56,655 bases of DNA from Nitrosomonas sp. (GTDB lineage: Bacteria > Pseudomonadota > Gammaproteobacteria > Burkholderiales > Nitrosomonadaceae), in NCBI GenBank assembly GCA_017879645.1, contig JAAEXZ010000008.1, forward strand, positions 1 to 56,655, read 5' to 3'. Position 1 is the first letter of the stretch. Each line of letters opens with the position of its first letter. The notes under the pieces were generated by a model. It saw only the letters and a program-made list of their open reading frames with translations. It was not told where the DNA came from and made no database searches. Positions 17,101-23,574 of the stretch are shown one piece after another. Made by a program: the position numbers and the translations under genes.

Positions 17101-19313
17101 TCTCCGGAAGGCAGATTGGCGTATGCACCGGTACTGTTCAGAAAGTCAATGCGATCTTCCGGCGCGCCGTCACCACCGTTAACGAGCAACTCCGCTGCAG
17201 CCCGCTTATCCGCCATTGTAGCCGCACCGGTAATACTCGAATGTGTGCCATAAGCTGCGATGAAATTGACCAAGGATTCGGGATGACGAATGGCCTGTCC
17301 AAAATCGGTCCAGCTTTCATAGGGCAGCAGTGCACTGTTGTGTCCGGTATCTTCGTAGAACATGCGCCGTGCATCGTTCAGCGATGGAATCCCCGCATCC
17401 CTGCCCCGAGTGATATTGACGGCTGCCAGATCGAGCGGCAAACCAACCAGGTTGTTACGCAAAGCCTCGGTTATGAATTCATCAATTTCATTTCCCACTT
17501 GATTGGTCATACCTCGAACCACTGCGCTGGCTGCATCGATATGATTGTCATAATCTGCGCCAAACTCGACCGGATTCAGAAATGCCTGGATCAAGCCAAT
17601 ATCGTTGGGGGTACCATCGTCGTTGGTTCTGGCCACCGTCTCGGTCAGCATCGAATGTCCAAAGCGATACACGACATGCGCAAACTCGGCCATGATGGCA
17701 GGATCGATAGAGCTGTTGTAAGCTGCAAAAGCGTCAACATTGGGTTGCACTTTGCGGGCAAATTCCTCGAACACCAGATGCTGATACTGCATTTCGGTTG
17801 CAAATCGGGCGGCCTGGAACAAACGCTCGCCATTCCACGAACCATCCGGCAAATGCCATTCGGCCTGGAATGCAGGATCACCGCTGCTTGTAACAAAGTC
17901 CTTGATATACTGAATCGTGCGATTATGTTCAGCGTGAAAAACAGTGTGAACCGTCGTCAGACCGATATTTTCGTTACCGCGGCCATCGCCGGTAATGAAA
18001 TGCGCATCGAGCAGTTCATCATCGTATTCTCCTGGAGCGACTGGACCGGTACTGATGACATCATCGGCATCGGCAATCTTCATCGTGCCATTGGAATTGA
18101 CCGGCACCGCATTGTGCGCAATGTCATCCAGAAAGGCATGTCCCGCACGGATTACATTGGCAGGGATATCCACACCCAGGCCGCCATTGGCAGCCGGATC
18201 GCCTTCAACGACATCGTCGTCTGGTGTGTTGGCAATCTGATCTGCACCGACACCAGTAATCAGTTGTACAAAACCGTTCGGCCCCGGAATGAACTTACCG
18301 TAACTATCGGTTCGCAGCAGCGGCAAATTGGTCAGATCGGCATCGGTCAGATTGACACCCAACATCTCATGCGCTTGTGCTTTTATATCCGCCCAGGTCG
18401 GTAAACCATCGCCTGTATCACTGCTCTCGAGCAATCGACCTGTAGCAACCGGTTTGCCATTCAGATCCAGTTCGTATTCACGCAAAAAGACCTGATGCGA
18501 AGGATGCGAGGTGTAGGTCTGATTCTGATCGACAAACGGTGTGGTTTGATTGCGGTGCTCGTGAATATCATCGGCGCTTTCGTCGATTGAGGGTGTCGAA
18601 GGATCGTCACCCACGATGCCATCCGGGCCTGGCAAGTTGCTGGCCCGCGTCAATGTCATAAAATTCGGGGCCCCCGGATTGGGGTTATACAAGGGATCAT
18701 CTGGCTGCAATGGAACGAATACCGTGCCACTTTGGCCTTTGTTGACCAGATCCAAACCATGATCAAAGAACTGGCCGAAAAGCGTAAACCAGGAATTGAA
18801 TGGCGCATCTGCACCCAGATTGGGTGTGACATTCGGAATAAAGTAGGTTTGGAAAGGTGTTCCATCCATACGTGTACCATCGACCAGCGTGGAACCACTC
18901 GTCTGGTTCGCTGCCGCCACTGCCGCCGGATTGGCTGCTGTCTGGTCCACGATCAGGTTACTGATGGTTCTGGGCTGTGTGTCAAACACAAACCCCTTGG
19001 TTTGAGAATAGGATGTAGTGCTGCCCTCTGGCTGGTCAGGTGTACCGAATCCTGTCGGCACATCGTCAGCCGGTCTGAATTCTGGCGTCAACAAACGTGG
19101 AAAAACTTGATCGGCTGACCCAAACAGGGTTTGATCGGGTATCAGGTTATTATAAGATCCATTGACGTAACGAAATCCGTTTGAAAGTAGCGGACTACCC
19201 ACCAGTCCCGGCAGCGAATCAAACGTACCGCCAAGCTGCGCCTCCGCATCGCCTTCAAAAATAACAATCTGTTGAAGAATGAAATCAAGATCAGTTCTGC
19301 TAAAATTCGCCAT
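14160..19313 (-). CDS. Giant animal-type haem peroxidase with RTX calcium-binding repeats
   Basis: 1717 residues. Residues ~150-830 form an animal-type (peroxidase-cyclooxygenase superfamily) haem peroxidase: distal histidine H185 in GQFFDHG, catalytic arginine and the following glutamate in GDGRGNE (R445, E448), HTVFHAEHNR, and proximal histidine H553 in YRFGHS. RTX nonapeptides (GGxGNDxL type) occupy ~878-1000 and ~1320-1660 and end in a C-terminal module like those of type I secreted proteins. There is no N-terminal signal peptide, which fits type I secretion with calcium-triggered folding outside the cell. Proteins of this architecture include MopA-type Mn(II)-oxidising peroxidases. No HlyB/HlyD/TolC genes are in the window. 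It precedes a multicopper oxidase and SCO chaperone in the same orientation. Substrate is unproven. Confidence 0.93.
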   Translation of the reverse strand: MANFSRTDLDFILQQIVIFEGDAEAQLGGTFDSLPGLVGSPLLSNGFRYVNGSYNNLIPDQTLFGSADQVFPRLLTPEFRPADDVPTGFGTPDQPEGSTTSYSQTKGFVFDTQPRTISNLIVDQTAANPAAVAAANQTSGSTLVDGTRMDGTPFQTYFIPNVTPNLGADAPFNSWFTLFGQFFDHGLDLVNKGQSGTVFVPLQPDDPLYNPNPGAPNFMTLTRASNLPGPDGIVGDDPSTPSIDESADDIHEHRNQTTPFVDQNQTYTSHPSHQVFLREYELDLNGKPVATGRLLESSDTGDGLPTWADIKAQAHEMLGVNLTDADLTNLPLLRTDSYGKFIPGPNGFVQLITGVGADQIANTPDDDVVEGDPAANGGLGVDIPANVIRAGHAFLDDIAHNAVPVNSNGTMKIADADDVISTGPVAPGEYDDELLDAHFITGDGRGNENIGLTTVHTVFHAEHNRTIQYIKDFVTSSGDPAFQAEWHLPDGSWNGERLFQAARFATEMQYQHLVFEEFARKVQPNVDAFAAYNSSIDPAIMAEFAHVVYRFGHSMLTETVARTNDDGTPNDIGLIQAFLNPVEFGADYDNHIDAASAVVRGMTNQVGNEIDEFITEALRNNLVGLPLDLAAVNITRGRDAGIPSLNDARRMFYEDTGHNSALLPYESWTDFGQAIRHPESLVNFIAAYGTHSSITGAATMADKRAAAELLVNGGDGAPEDRIDFLNSTGAYANLPSGEIVTGLDAVDFWIGGLAEKQMPFGGLLGSTFNFVFETQMEKLQDADRFYYLERTAGLNFLTELEQSSFAELIMRNLPDVKHLPMNVFSTPTYTFEAGNVGGSGAIQDDPATPYNESQLLVRDNTLGSNTIRYNGQGHVVMGGTSGNDRLRSDSGVDTLWGDEGNDRLEGGADNDFLNGGTGDDIITDASGDDTIKGGDGNDVINGGPGLNVIFGGTGNDFVVTGNDVSEVFAGAGNDFLFGNTPNATMMGGEGDDWLENGAAAAMPGDNADPFGRDPIRGNDVFIGAGSLDVFNGEGGDDIMNGMSGADRSDGGSGFDWAVTDGDNTPANIDLLLNVIPGPFIPIADRFNFVEAASGWNKNDTILGDDNTFVELELVDPITGQNNALDNVNNPASGGHSAADRIAQINGLNNLLGGELSFNAGNILLGGGGSDLIQGRAGDDIIDGDAWLNLRISVRDINDPNLEIDSYENMTSSLRSKMQNGVYNPGQLRIVREIKYTADGSDTAVYQDVIANYILSFSSNGTVFVDHANPQQGGGGTRDDGSDTVRNVERLQFADRIAFIGTPGDNNIVGTAVDDSLYGAGGNDTLNGANGIDTLIGGNGNDTYVVDTTTDIITETASGGNSDTVQSSVTYTLSNNLENLTLTGSSPINGTGNAANNILLGNSGNNTLNGLGGNDTLNGLGGVDILIGGFGNDTYIVDNNTVTITENSGGGIDTVQTSVTLTLATNVENLTLVGIDAINGTGNTLNNILTGNNNGNTLSGLGGNDILIGGDGVDILLGGAGSDTYVIDANDTITELANEGIDTIQTAFTYTLATNFEKLTLTGTDAINGTGNSVINTIVGNDGDNILDGLAGSDSLDGGKGNDTLIGGVGADNLAGGLGADKFTYALIGHSTSAARDIIADFVSGTDIIDLQQIDANTAVGGNQTFTFIGNALFSGAGQVRYDSVTGLLEANVNANLAADFQVQLTAAPVLAISDLIL
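14480..15300 (-). repeat. Three tandem ~265-270 bp repeats within the peroxidase gene
   Basis: The segment encoding ENLTLTG (or EKLTLTG)...INGTGN...GNDT-Y-V recurs three times, with equivalent points near 14640, 14905 and 15180, a spacing of about 265-275 bases (about 88-92 residues). Units are imperfect copies built of RTX nonapeptides separated by a beta-strand-rich insert. They are a likely site of length variation by recombination. Confidence 0.8.
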
Positions 19314-19801
19314 TTTTTATACACCTCATAGTAAGGTATTGATGAAAAAACTATTCAAGCAAATGTGTTGCTTCTATCATCAAGACCAGTGAACACGATT
19401 CCTCGGTGCTCCTGAATTGGTGCAGCAAGTCATGGCGACTCATCGTTCTTCATGCTGATACCTATGAATCCGGTAGATATTTCGAGTTTTCCAACCAGAA
19501 ATACTCGGCATTTAAGAAACTAACGATTTTTAGAATCTCCTTCCCTGTCAGGATTGTGTCTTAACCGAAAAGATATTCCTTACCAACCTTGACAATCGCT
19601 ACCCTGCAACTCTTGAGCAATTACTTTTAAACTGGAGCTAATTGCATTCCAGCTTTTGCAGGCATGGTAAGGAGATTCAGTGCGGGAAATAAGTGACAGC
19701 CTGACTTAACTTTTAGTAGGGTTGTACCAAAAACATACCGGTGATGAAATCAGGCTGGCCATGACTGGATTGGAAACAATTTCACGTGATGAAAGTGGGA
19801 T

Positions 19802-19820
19802 CGCTTCATGAAGCGTTTTT
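19802..19820 (+). terminator. Terminator-like hairpin with T-run in a non-coding region
   Basis: CGCTTCATGAAGCG (19802-19815) is a perfect palindrome (stem CGCTT/AAGCG, loop CATG) followed by TTTTT (19816-19820) and, after CATCAG, a second T-run. No gene lies immediately upstream on the plus strand, so it may end an unannotated transcript. Confidence 0.6.
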
Positions 19821-20111
19821 CATCAGTTTTTTTATTGCTACAGTCGACCCTCGTTGACAAGAATGAGCCGAACGAAATCACTCATTCTGTGGGTGGTTAT
19901 TTCATTCACAGTGGGCAGTTACGATCAAGACACCCAAGATTGATGAAAACGGGCATCTGTCATATCGCGATCTACTGTTTAACCGGATTATTTAGTTTGT
20001 AGGATCGCTAGCCATATCACATGGTTAGAATTCATTAATTCGATTATTCATTGCGTTACCTCCACGAATCAAGATTGCGCTACTGTATTGTTATTTTTTT
20101 CTCAGAATTTG

Positions 20112-20120
20112 TGATATAAC
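20112..20120 (+). promoter_or_regulatory. Possible extended -10 promoter of smbP
   Basis: TGATATAAC matches the extended -10 form TGnTATAAT in all but the last base. A TTGTTA lies about 21 bases upstream of the TATAAC, longer than ideal, as is common with extended -10 promoters. It would give a 5' leader of roughly 120 bases before the smbP start at 20249. Confidence 0.4.
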
Positions 20121-20248
20121 AACAATCATGTACTGAACGATAAATTACATTGAGTACTTAATAATTTGAAATGTATACCATCGGACCAGTGCGATTGCTG
20201 CATGTAGAAGCATATTTAATAAACCTGCATAGAAAAGGAGTAATAATC

Positions 20249-20593
20249 ATGCGAGCCTTACATACCGCCCTTGCAACAGCAACATTAATACTTGTCACTT
20301 GCTCTCCAGCCTTTGCATCAGACGCTGGACACACCTCTGAAGCCATGGAGCACGCTGGAAAAGCACAAGCGCATGGTGAAATGGGTCATGCCAAAGAATC
20401 ACTGCAACATGCAAAAGACAGCCTTGCCCATGCCAAAGCAGCCGGAAAAGAACATGCTGAAGCGCACAAACACATGGATGAAGCCGTCAAACATCTGGAA
20501 GAAGCCATCAAGCATGCCGAAATGGGACATGGCCCAGAATCAGCAAAACATACCGAAGAAGCCATGAAACACATGCGTCAGTCTGGTCACTAA
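20249..20593 (+). CDS. smbP: SmbP-like small metal-binding protein (periplasmic)
   Basis: 114 residues: a signal peptide ending near AFA/SDAGH (residues 21-28) and a mature chain of about 91 residues with 15 histidines spaced in heptad-like units (HAGKAQA, HAKESLQ, HAKDSLA, HLEEAIK). This is the pattern of SmbP, a periplasmic four-helix protein of Nitrosomonas europaea that binds several Cu(II) and other divalent metals. I chose ATG 20249 because AAAAGGAG lies 8 bases upstream and the signal peptide follows directly; an open frame continues upstream to 20171 without features. The gene is monocistronic, with a promoter-like element and a strong terminator. Role: probably metal buffering. Confidence 0.93.
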   Translation: MRALHTALATATLILVTCSPAFASDAGHTSEAMEHAGKAQAHGEMGHAKESLQHAKDSLAHAKAAGKEHAEAHKHMDEAVKHLEEAIKHAEMGHGPESAKHTEEAMKHMRQSGH

Positions 20594-20602
20594 TCCTCGC
20601 TA

Positions 20603-20648
20603 GACTAACCACTCGGTCAATATGAGTTGAGAGTGGTTAGTCCTTTTT
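20603..20648 (+). terminator. Rho-independent terminator of smbP
   Basis: GACTAACCACTC (20603-20614) pairs perfectly with GAGTGGTTAGTC (20631-20642), a 12 bp stem, followed by CCTTTTTCCTTT. It starts 10 bases after the smbP stop. Confidence 0.92.
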
Positions 20649-20698
20649 CCTTTCCCATTCGTTCTCTACTGTTTCAATTCCTCAAGTCAATGACCGAT

Positions 20699-21505
20699 TT
20701 ATAGGGGTTCTATCAACCCAAACTCGGCAAACAGAGGGATGTGATCTGACAAATGACGCCACGGCTGTCCATTCAACCGGGTACAACTCATCACCTTCAG
20801 TCCCCTGAAATAGATACGATCCATTGAAAGCATCGGCAACCATGACGGAAAGGTTCGTGCATGCATACCATGGAATTTTTTAAAAACTTCCCCGACCCCC
20901 AAATCCTGGTGCAAGTAATTTTCAGCGCGTACACGCCAATCGTTAAAATCACCCGCGATGATCAGTGGTTCCTGATCAGGTACATGGGACCGAATGCGCT
21001 TGACCAGAATTGACAACTGCCGCTCCCTTTCCAGTTCGAACAAACCAAAATGCACGCAGATAATGTGAATCTTTTGTTCATAACCGGGAACCTGAATCAA
21101 CCCATGCAATAAACTACGACTTGCAGACCGGAGTGGCGAGACATTGATGTTTTCCCAGTCCACAAAAGCATACTTGCTGAGTATGGCGTTACCGTGGTGC
21201 CCTTTTTTATAAATTACATTTTTGCCATAAGCATGATGTTGCCAGACCTGATCCGCCAGAAATTCAAACTGCTGTGTATTGAGCCAGCCATCACAATGAT
21301 TTCTGGGTATCTTGCGTTCACCCTGAACTTCCTGTAAAAAAACAATATCCGGATTGACGTGTTGTAATGATTTTTTGATTTCATGCAGTACAAAACGCCG
21401 GTTGGCGGCACTGAATCCCTTGTGAATGTTATAGGTCACAACCCGGATTGAACGCGTCGATTCGACTCCGCACTTTTCATCGAAACTTTCAGTCTTGACG
21501 TTCAT
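20699..21505 (-). CDS. Endonuclease/exonuclease/phosphatase-family protein
   Basis: 268 residues with the metal-dependent DNase I-like fold: VVTYNIHKGFS (N-terminal Asn), FLQEVQGER (catalytic Glu), IICVHFG, IIAGDFNDWR (Asp/Asn pair) and the C-terminal SDHIPLFAEF (Asp-His). All signature residues are present. Such proteins cut nucleic acid or hydrolyse phosphodiesters in sphingolipids or inositol phosphates; they cannot be separated by eye. There is no signal peptide. It is divergent from the CDP-alcohol phosphatidyltransferase gene, a neighbour often seen with this family in betaproteobacteria, hinting at a phospholipid link. Confidence 0.9.
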   Translation of the reverse strand: MNVKTESFDEKCGVESTRSIRVVTYNIHKGFSAANRRFVLHEIKKSLQHVNPDIVFLQEVQGERKIPRNHCDGWLNTQQFEFLADQVWQHHAYGKNVIYKKGHHGNAILSKYAFVDWENINVSPLRSASRSLLHGLIQVPGYEQKIHIICVHFGLFELERERQLSILVKRIRSHVPDQEPLIIAGDFNDWRVRAENYLHQDLGVGEVFKKFHGMHARTFPSWLPMLSMDRIYFRGLKVMSCTRLNGQPWRHLSDHIPLFAEFGLIEPL

Positions 21506-21577
21506 ACCTATTTATAAAAAAGTGTTCAGGCGTGATCGGTGGCATTATGTAATCAATAGTTTTAAATAAAAGCTATT

Positions 21578-22186
21578 ATGATGACTTATCCTGAAAACCG
21601 GAATTTCAATTTACCCAATCTTGTCAGCCTAATTCGAATTCTGATCGCGCCTGCGTTGCTTTATTTTGCATTGGCACAACAATCAGGCTGGTACCTGGTT
21701 GCGATTGTATTTGCCGTGTTTACCGATATTCTGGATGGTTTTCTCGCCAGACATTTCAACCAGATCACACCTGTCGGATCGCAGCTGGACAGTCTGGGCG
21801 ATTTTCTGATTTATTCAACGATGGCTATTTGTACCTGGATTTTATGGCCGGAGATCGTGCTCCGCGAAAAACAATCCTTCATCCTCATCGTAACGAGCTT
21901 CACCCTGCCTGTCATCGTAAGCCTGGTCAAATTTCATGCCATCAGCAGCTATCATACCTGGAGCGTCAAACTGGCTGTAGCTCTTACCATCACCGGGTAT
22001 GTTCTGCTGTTCTCTGCGCAAATTACATGGATAATGGATATCGCCATCCTGTTCTGCCTGTATGCAGCTGCTGAAGAGATCATGATTACATTACTGTTAC
22101 CCCAAAAACGGGTTGATGTCAGAACCGTCTGGCAAGCTCTGAATATCATGAATACAACAAAAACAAAAATCGATCCCGGTGAATAG
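21578..22186 (+). CDS. CDP-alcohol phosphatidyltransferase (PgsA-like)
   Basis: 202 residues with several membrane helices. The CDP-alcohol phosphotransferase signature is complete: DILDGFLAR, then G and two aspartates in GSQLDSLGD. These integral membrane enzymes move a phosphatidyl group from CDP-diacylglycerol to an alcohol such as glycerol 3-phosphate. The N-terminus (NLPNLVSLIRILIAPAL) is the classic opening of PgsA-like proteins. Two ATGs in tandem at 21578 make the start uncertain by one codon. The real pgsA may be elsewhere; this could be a paralogue. Confidence 0.88.
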   Translation: MMTYPENRNFNLPNLVSLIRILIAPALLYFALAQQSGWYLVAIVFAVFTDILDGFLARHFNQITPVGSQLDSLGDFLIYSTMAICTWILWPEIVLREKQSFILIVTSFTLPVIVSLVKFHAISSYHTWSVKLAVALTITGYVLLFSAQITWIMDIAILFCLYAAAEEIMITLLLPQKRVDVRTVWQALNIMNTTKTKIDPGE

Positions 22187-22316
22187 GACATTCGATACAT
22201 TCAACTGCACGATAATCCCTTCATCACTACCAGTTAATCCGCCACACGGTGTATGATCATGACCTTGACAAGCCCAAACTCTTCGTAGCACACATAATGA
22301 ATTCAATGCATCCACT

Positions 22317-23549
22317 ATGACCAATGCTTCAACACTCAAGATTCTGATTCTTGACGATGACACCTTCATGCTCAAGCTGTTGACAAAAATACTGGCGAAG
22401 CAAGGATATACCAACGTCAGCGCTTATGATAACGGTGAGGATGCATTGAAAAAACTGGACCACATCGAAACCCATCCCGATCTGATATTGTTGGACCTCA
22501 ACATGCCAGATATGGACGGAATCGAATTCGTGCGCTACCTGGTGGATCGGCAGTATCACGGCGATCTCATTCTGGTTAGCGGAGAAGACGAACGTATGCT
22601 CAAAACAGCCGAGAAATTGGTGCATGCCCATCAGATACCGATGCTGGGCTATTTGCATAAACCCGTTGATGCGGACAAGCTGTTTGCAATGGTCAGTCAG
22701 TCGGGCATTCACAACACCGACCCGTCATCCGACCCCAAAAGAAAAACCTATACTGCCGCTGAACTCGGAAATGCCATTGCACGCCATGAGTTGGTCAATT
22801 ACTACCAACCCAAGGTATCTGTATCCACAGGCGAGATCATCGGCGTCGAAACATTGGTCCGCTGGCATCACCCCACGGATGGCTTGATCTCTCCCGACCG
22901 GTTTATCGCCATCGCAGAGCGGTGTCATCTGATCAACGATCTGACGACCGTGGTACTGACCGAGGCACTACAGCAGGCCAAGATCTGGCAACAGAACGGG
23001 TTGTCACTTCGAGTGGCCATCAATGTATCCATGGATAACCTGGCATCGCTGGATTTTCAGGATCTGGTCGTCAACCTTGTCACCCAGGCAGGATTGTCAC
23101 CGCAAAAAATCGTGCTGGAAGTCACTGAAAGCCAGGTGATGGGAGCCGATGCCCGGGTACCGCTGGAAATTCTGAGTCGCCTGCGGCTCAAGCGGTTCCA
23201 CTTGTCTATCGATGACTTCGGTACCGGGCATTCCTCCATGGCACAATTGCGTGATATTCCATTCGATGAACTGAAAATCGATCAGGGATTTGTGCATCGC
23301 GCCTGGACTGACAGCACGCTGCGGGCAATTTATGATGCCAGTCTAGCCATGGCAAAGCAGCTCAACATGGAAGTCGTTGCCGAAGGCGTTGAAGATCAGG
23401 ATGACTGGAAGCTATTGCATGAAACCGGTTGCGATCTGGCACAGGGAAACTTCGTTTCCAAACCGCTGCAAGCTGCTGATTTCATGAATTGGATCACCGA
23501 ATGGCAGAAACGGGTCGAGGCCGGTTTGATCCCGAATCTCCCCCTGTAA
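22317..23549 (+). CDS. Response regulator with EAL domain (c-di-GMP phosphodiesterase)
   Basis: 410 residues. The receiver (about 7-125) has the acidic pocket D13-D15, phospho-acceptor D60 in LILLDLNMPDMDG and lysine K115 (HKPVD). The EAL domain (about 148-400) has the glutamate of the signature as ETL (178-180), then NVS, LEVTES, the metal-binding aspartates in IDDFGTG (299-300) and VVAEGVED, so it is probably active and degrades c-di-GMP to pGpG. It converges on a 1253-residue hybrid sensor kinase, the two stops 25 bases apart; the kinase could phosphorylate it, which is inference. Confidence 0.92.
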   Translation: MTNASTLKILILDDDTFMLKLLTKILAKQGYTNVSAYDNGEDALKKLDHIETHPDLILLDLNMPDMDGIEFVRYLVDRQYHGDLILVSGEDERMLKTAEKLVHAHQIPMLGYLHKPVDADKLFAMVSQSGIHNTDPSSDPKRKTYTAAELGNAIARHELVNYYQPKVSVSTGEIIGVETLVRWHHPTDGLISPDRFIAIAERCHLINDLTTVVLTEALQQAKIWQQNGLSLRVAINVSMDNLASLDFQDLVVNLVTQAGLSPQKIVLEVTESQVMGADARVPLEILSRLRLKRFHLSIDDFGTGHSSMAQLRDIPFDELKIDQGFVHRAWTDSTLRAIYDASLAMAKQLNMEVVAEGVEDQDDWKLLHETGCDLAQGNFVSKPLQAADFMNWITEWQKRVEAGLIPNLPL

Positions 23550-23574
23550 ACCAAGTCACTGCAGCATTAGCGGA

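Larger units (their letters stand above)
19314..20248. other. Long non-coding region upstream of smbP and the peroxidase gene
   Basis: About 935 bases without a supported gene. It should hold the leftward peroxidase promoter and the smbP promoter. On the plus strand I see an inverted repeat, CAGCCTGA (19697-19704) with TCAGGCTG (19750-19757), then a terminator-like palindrome at 19802-19820. Together these could mark a small RNA or the end of a lost gene. The open frame from 19808 to 20002 starts inside the terminator hairpin and resembles nothing I know, so I do not call it. Confidence 0.5.

Noticed and set aside
16752-18404. 550-codon open frame on the plus strand, antisense to the peroxidase gene
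   Set aside because: It is a mirror of the peroxidase codon pattern, carries no domain and no ribosome binding site, and is wholly inside a gene with a clear active site.
19808-20002. 64-codon open frame upstream of smbP
   Set aside because: Its start codon lies inside a terminator-like hairpin, there is no Shine-Dalgarno, and the translation resembles nothing known.
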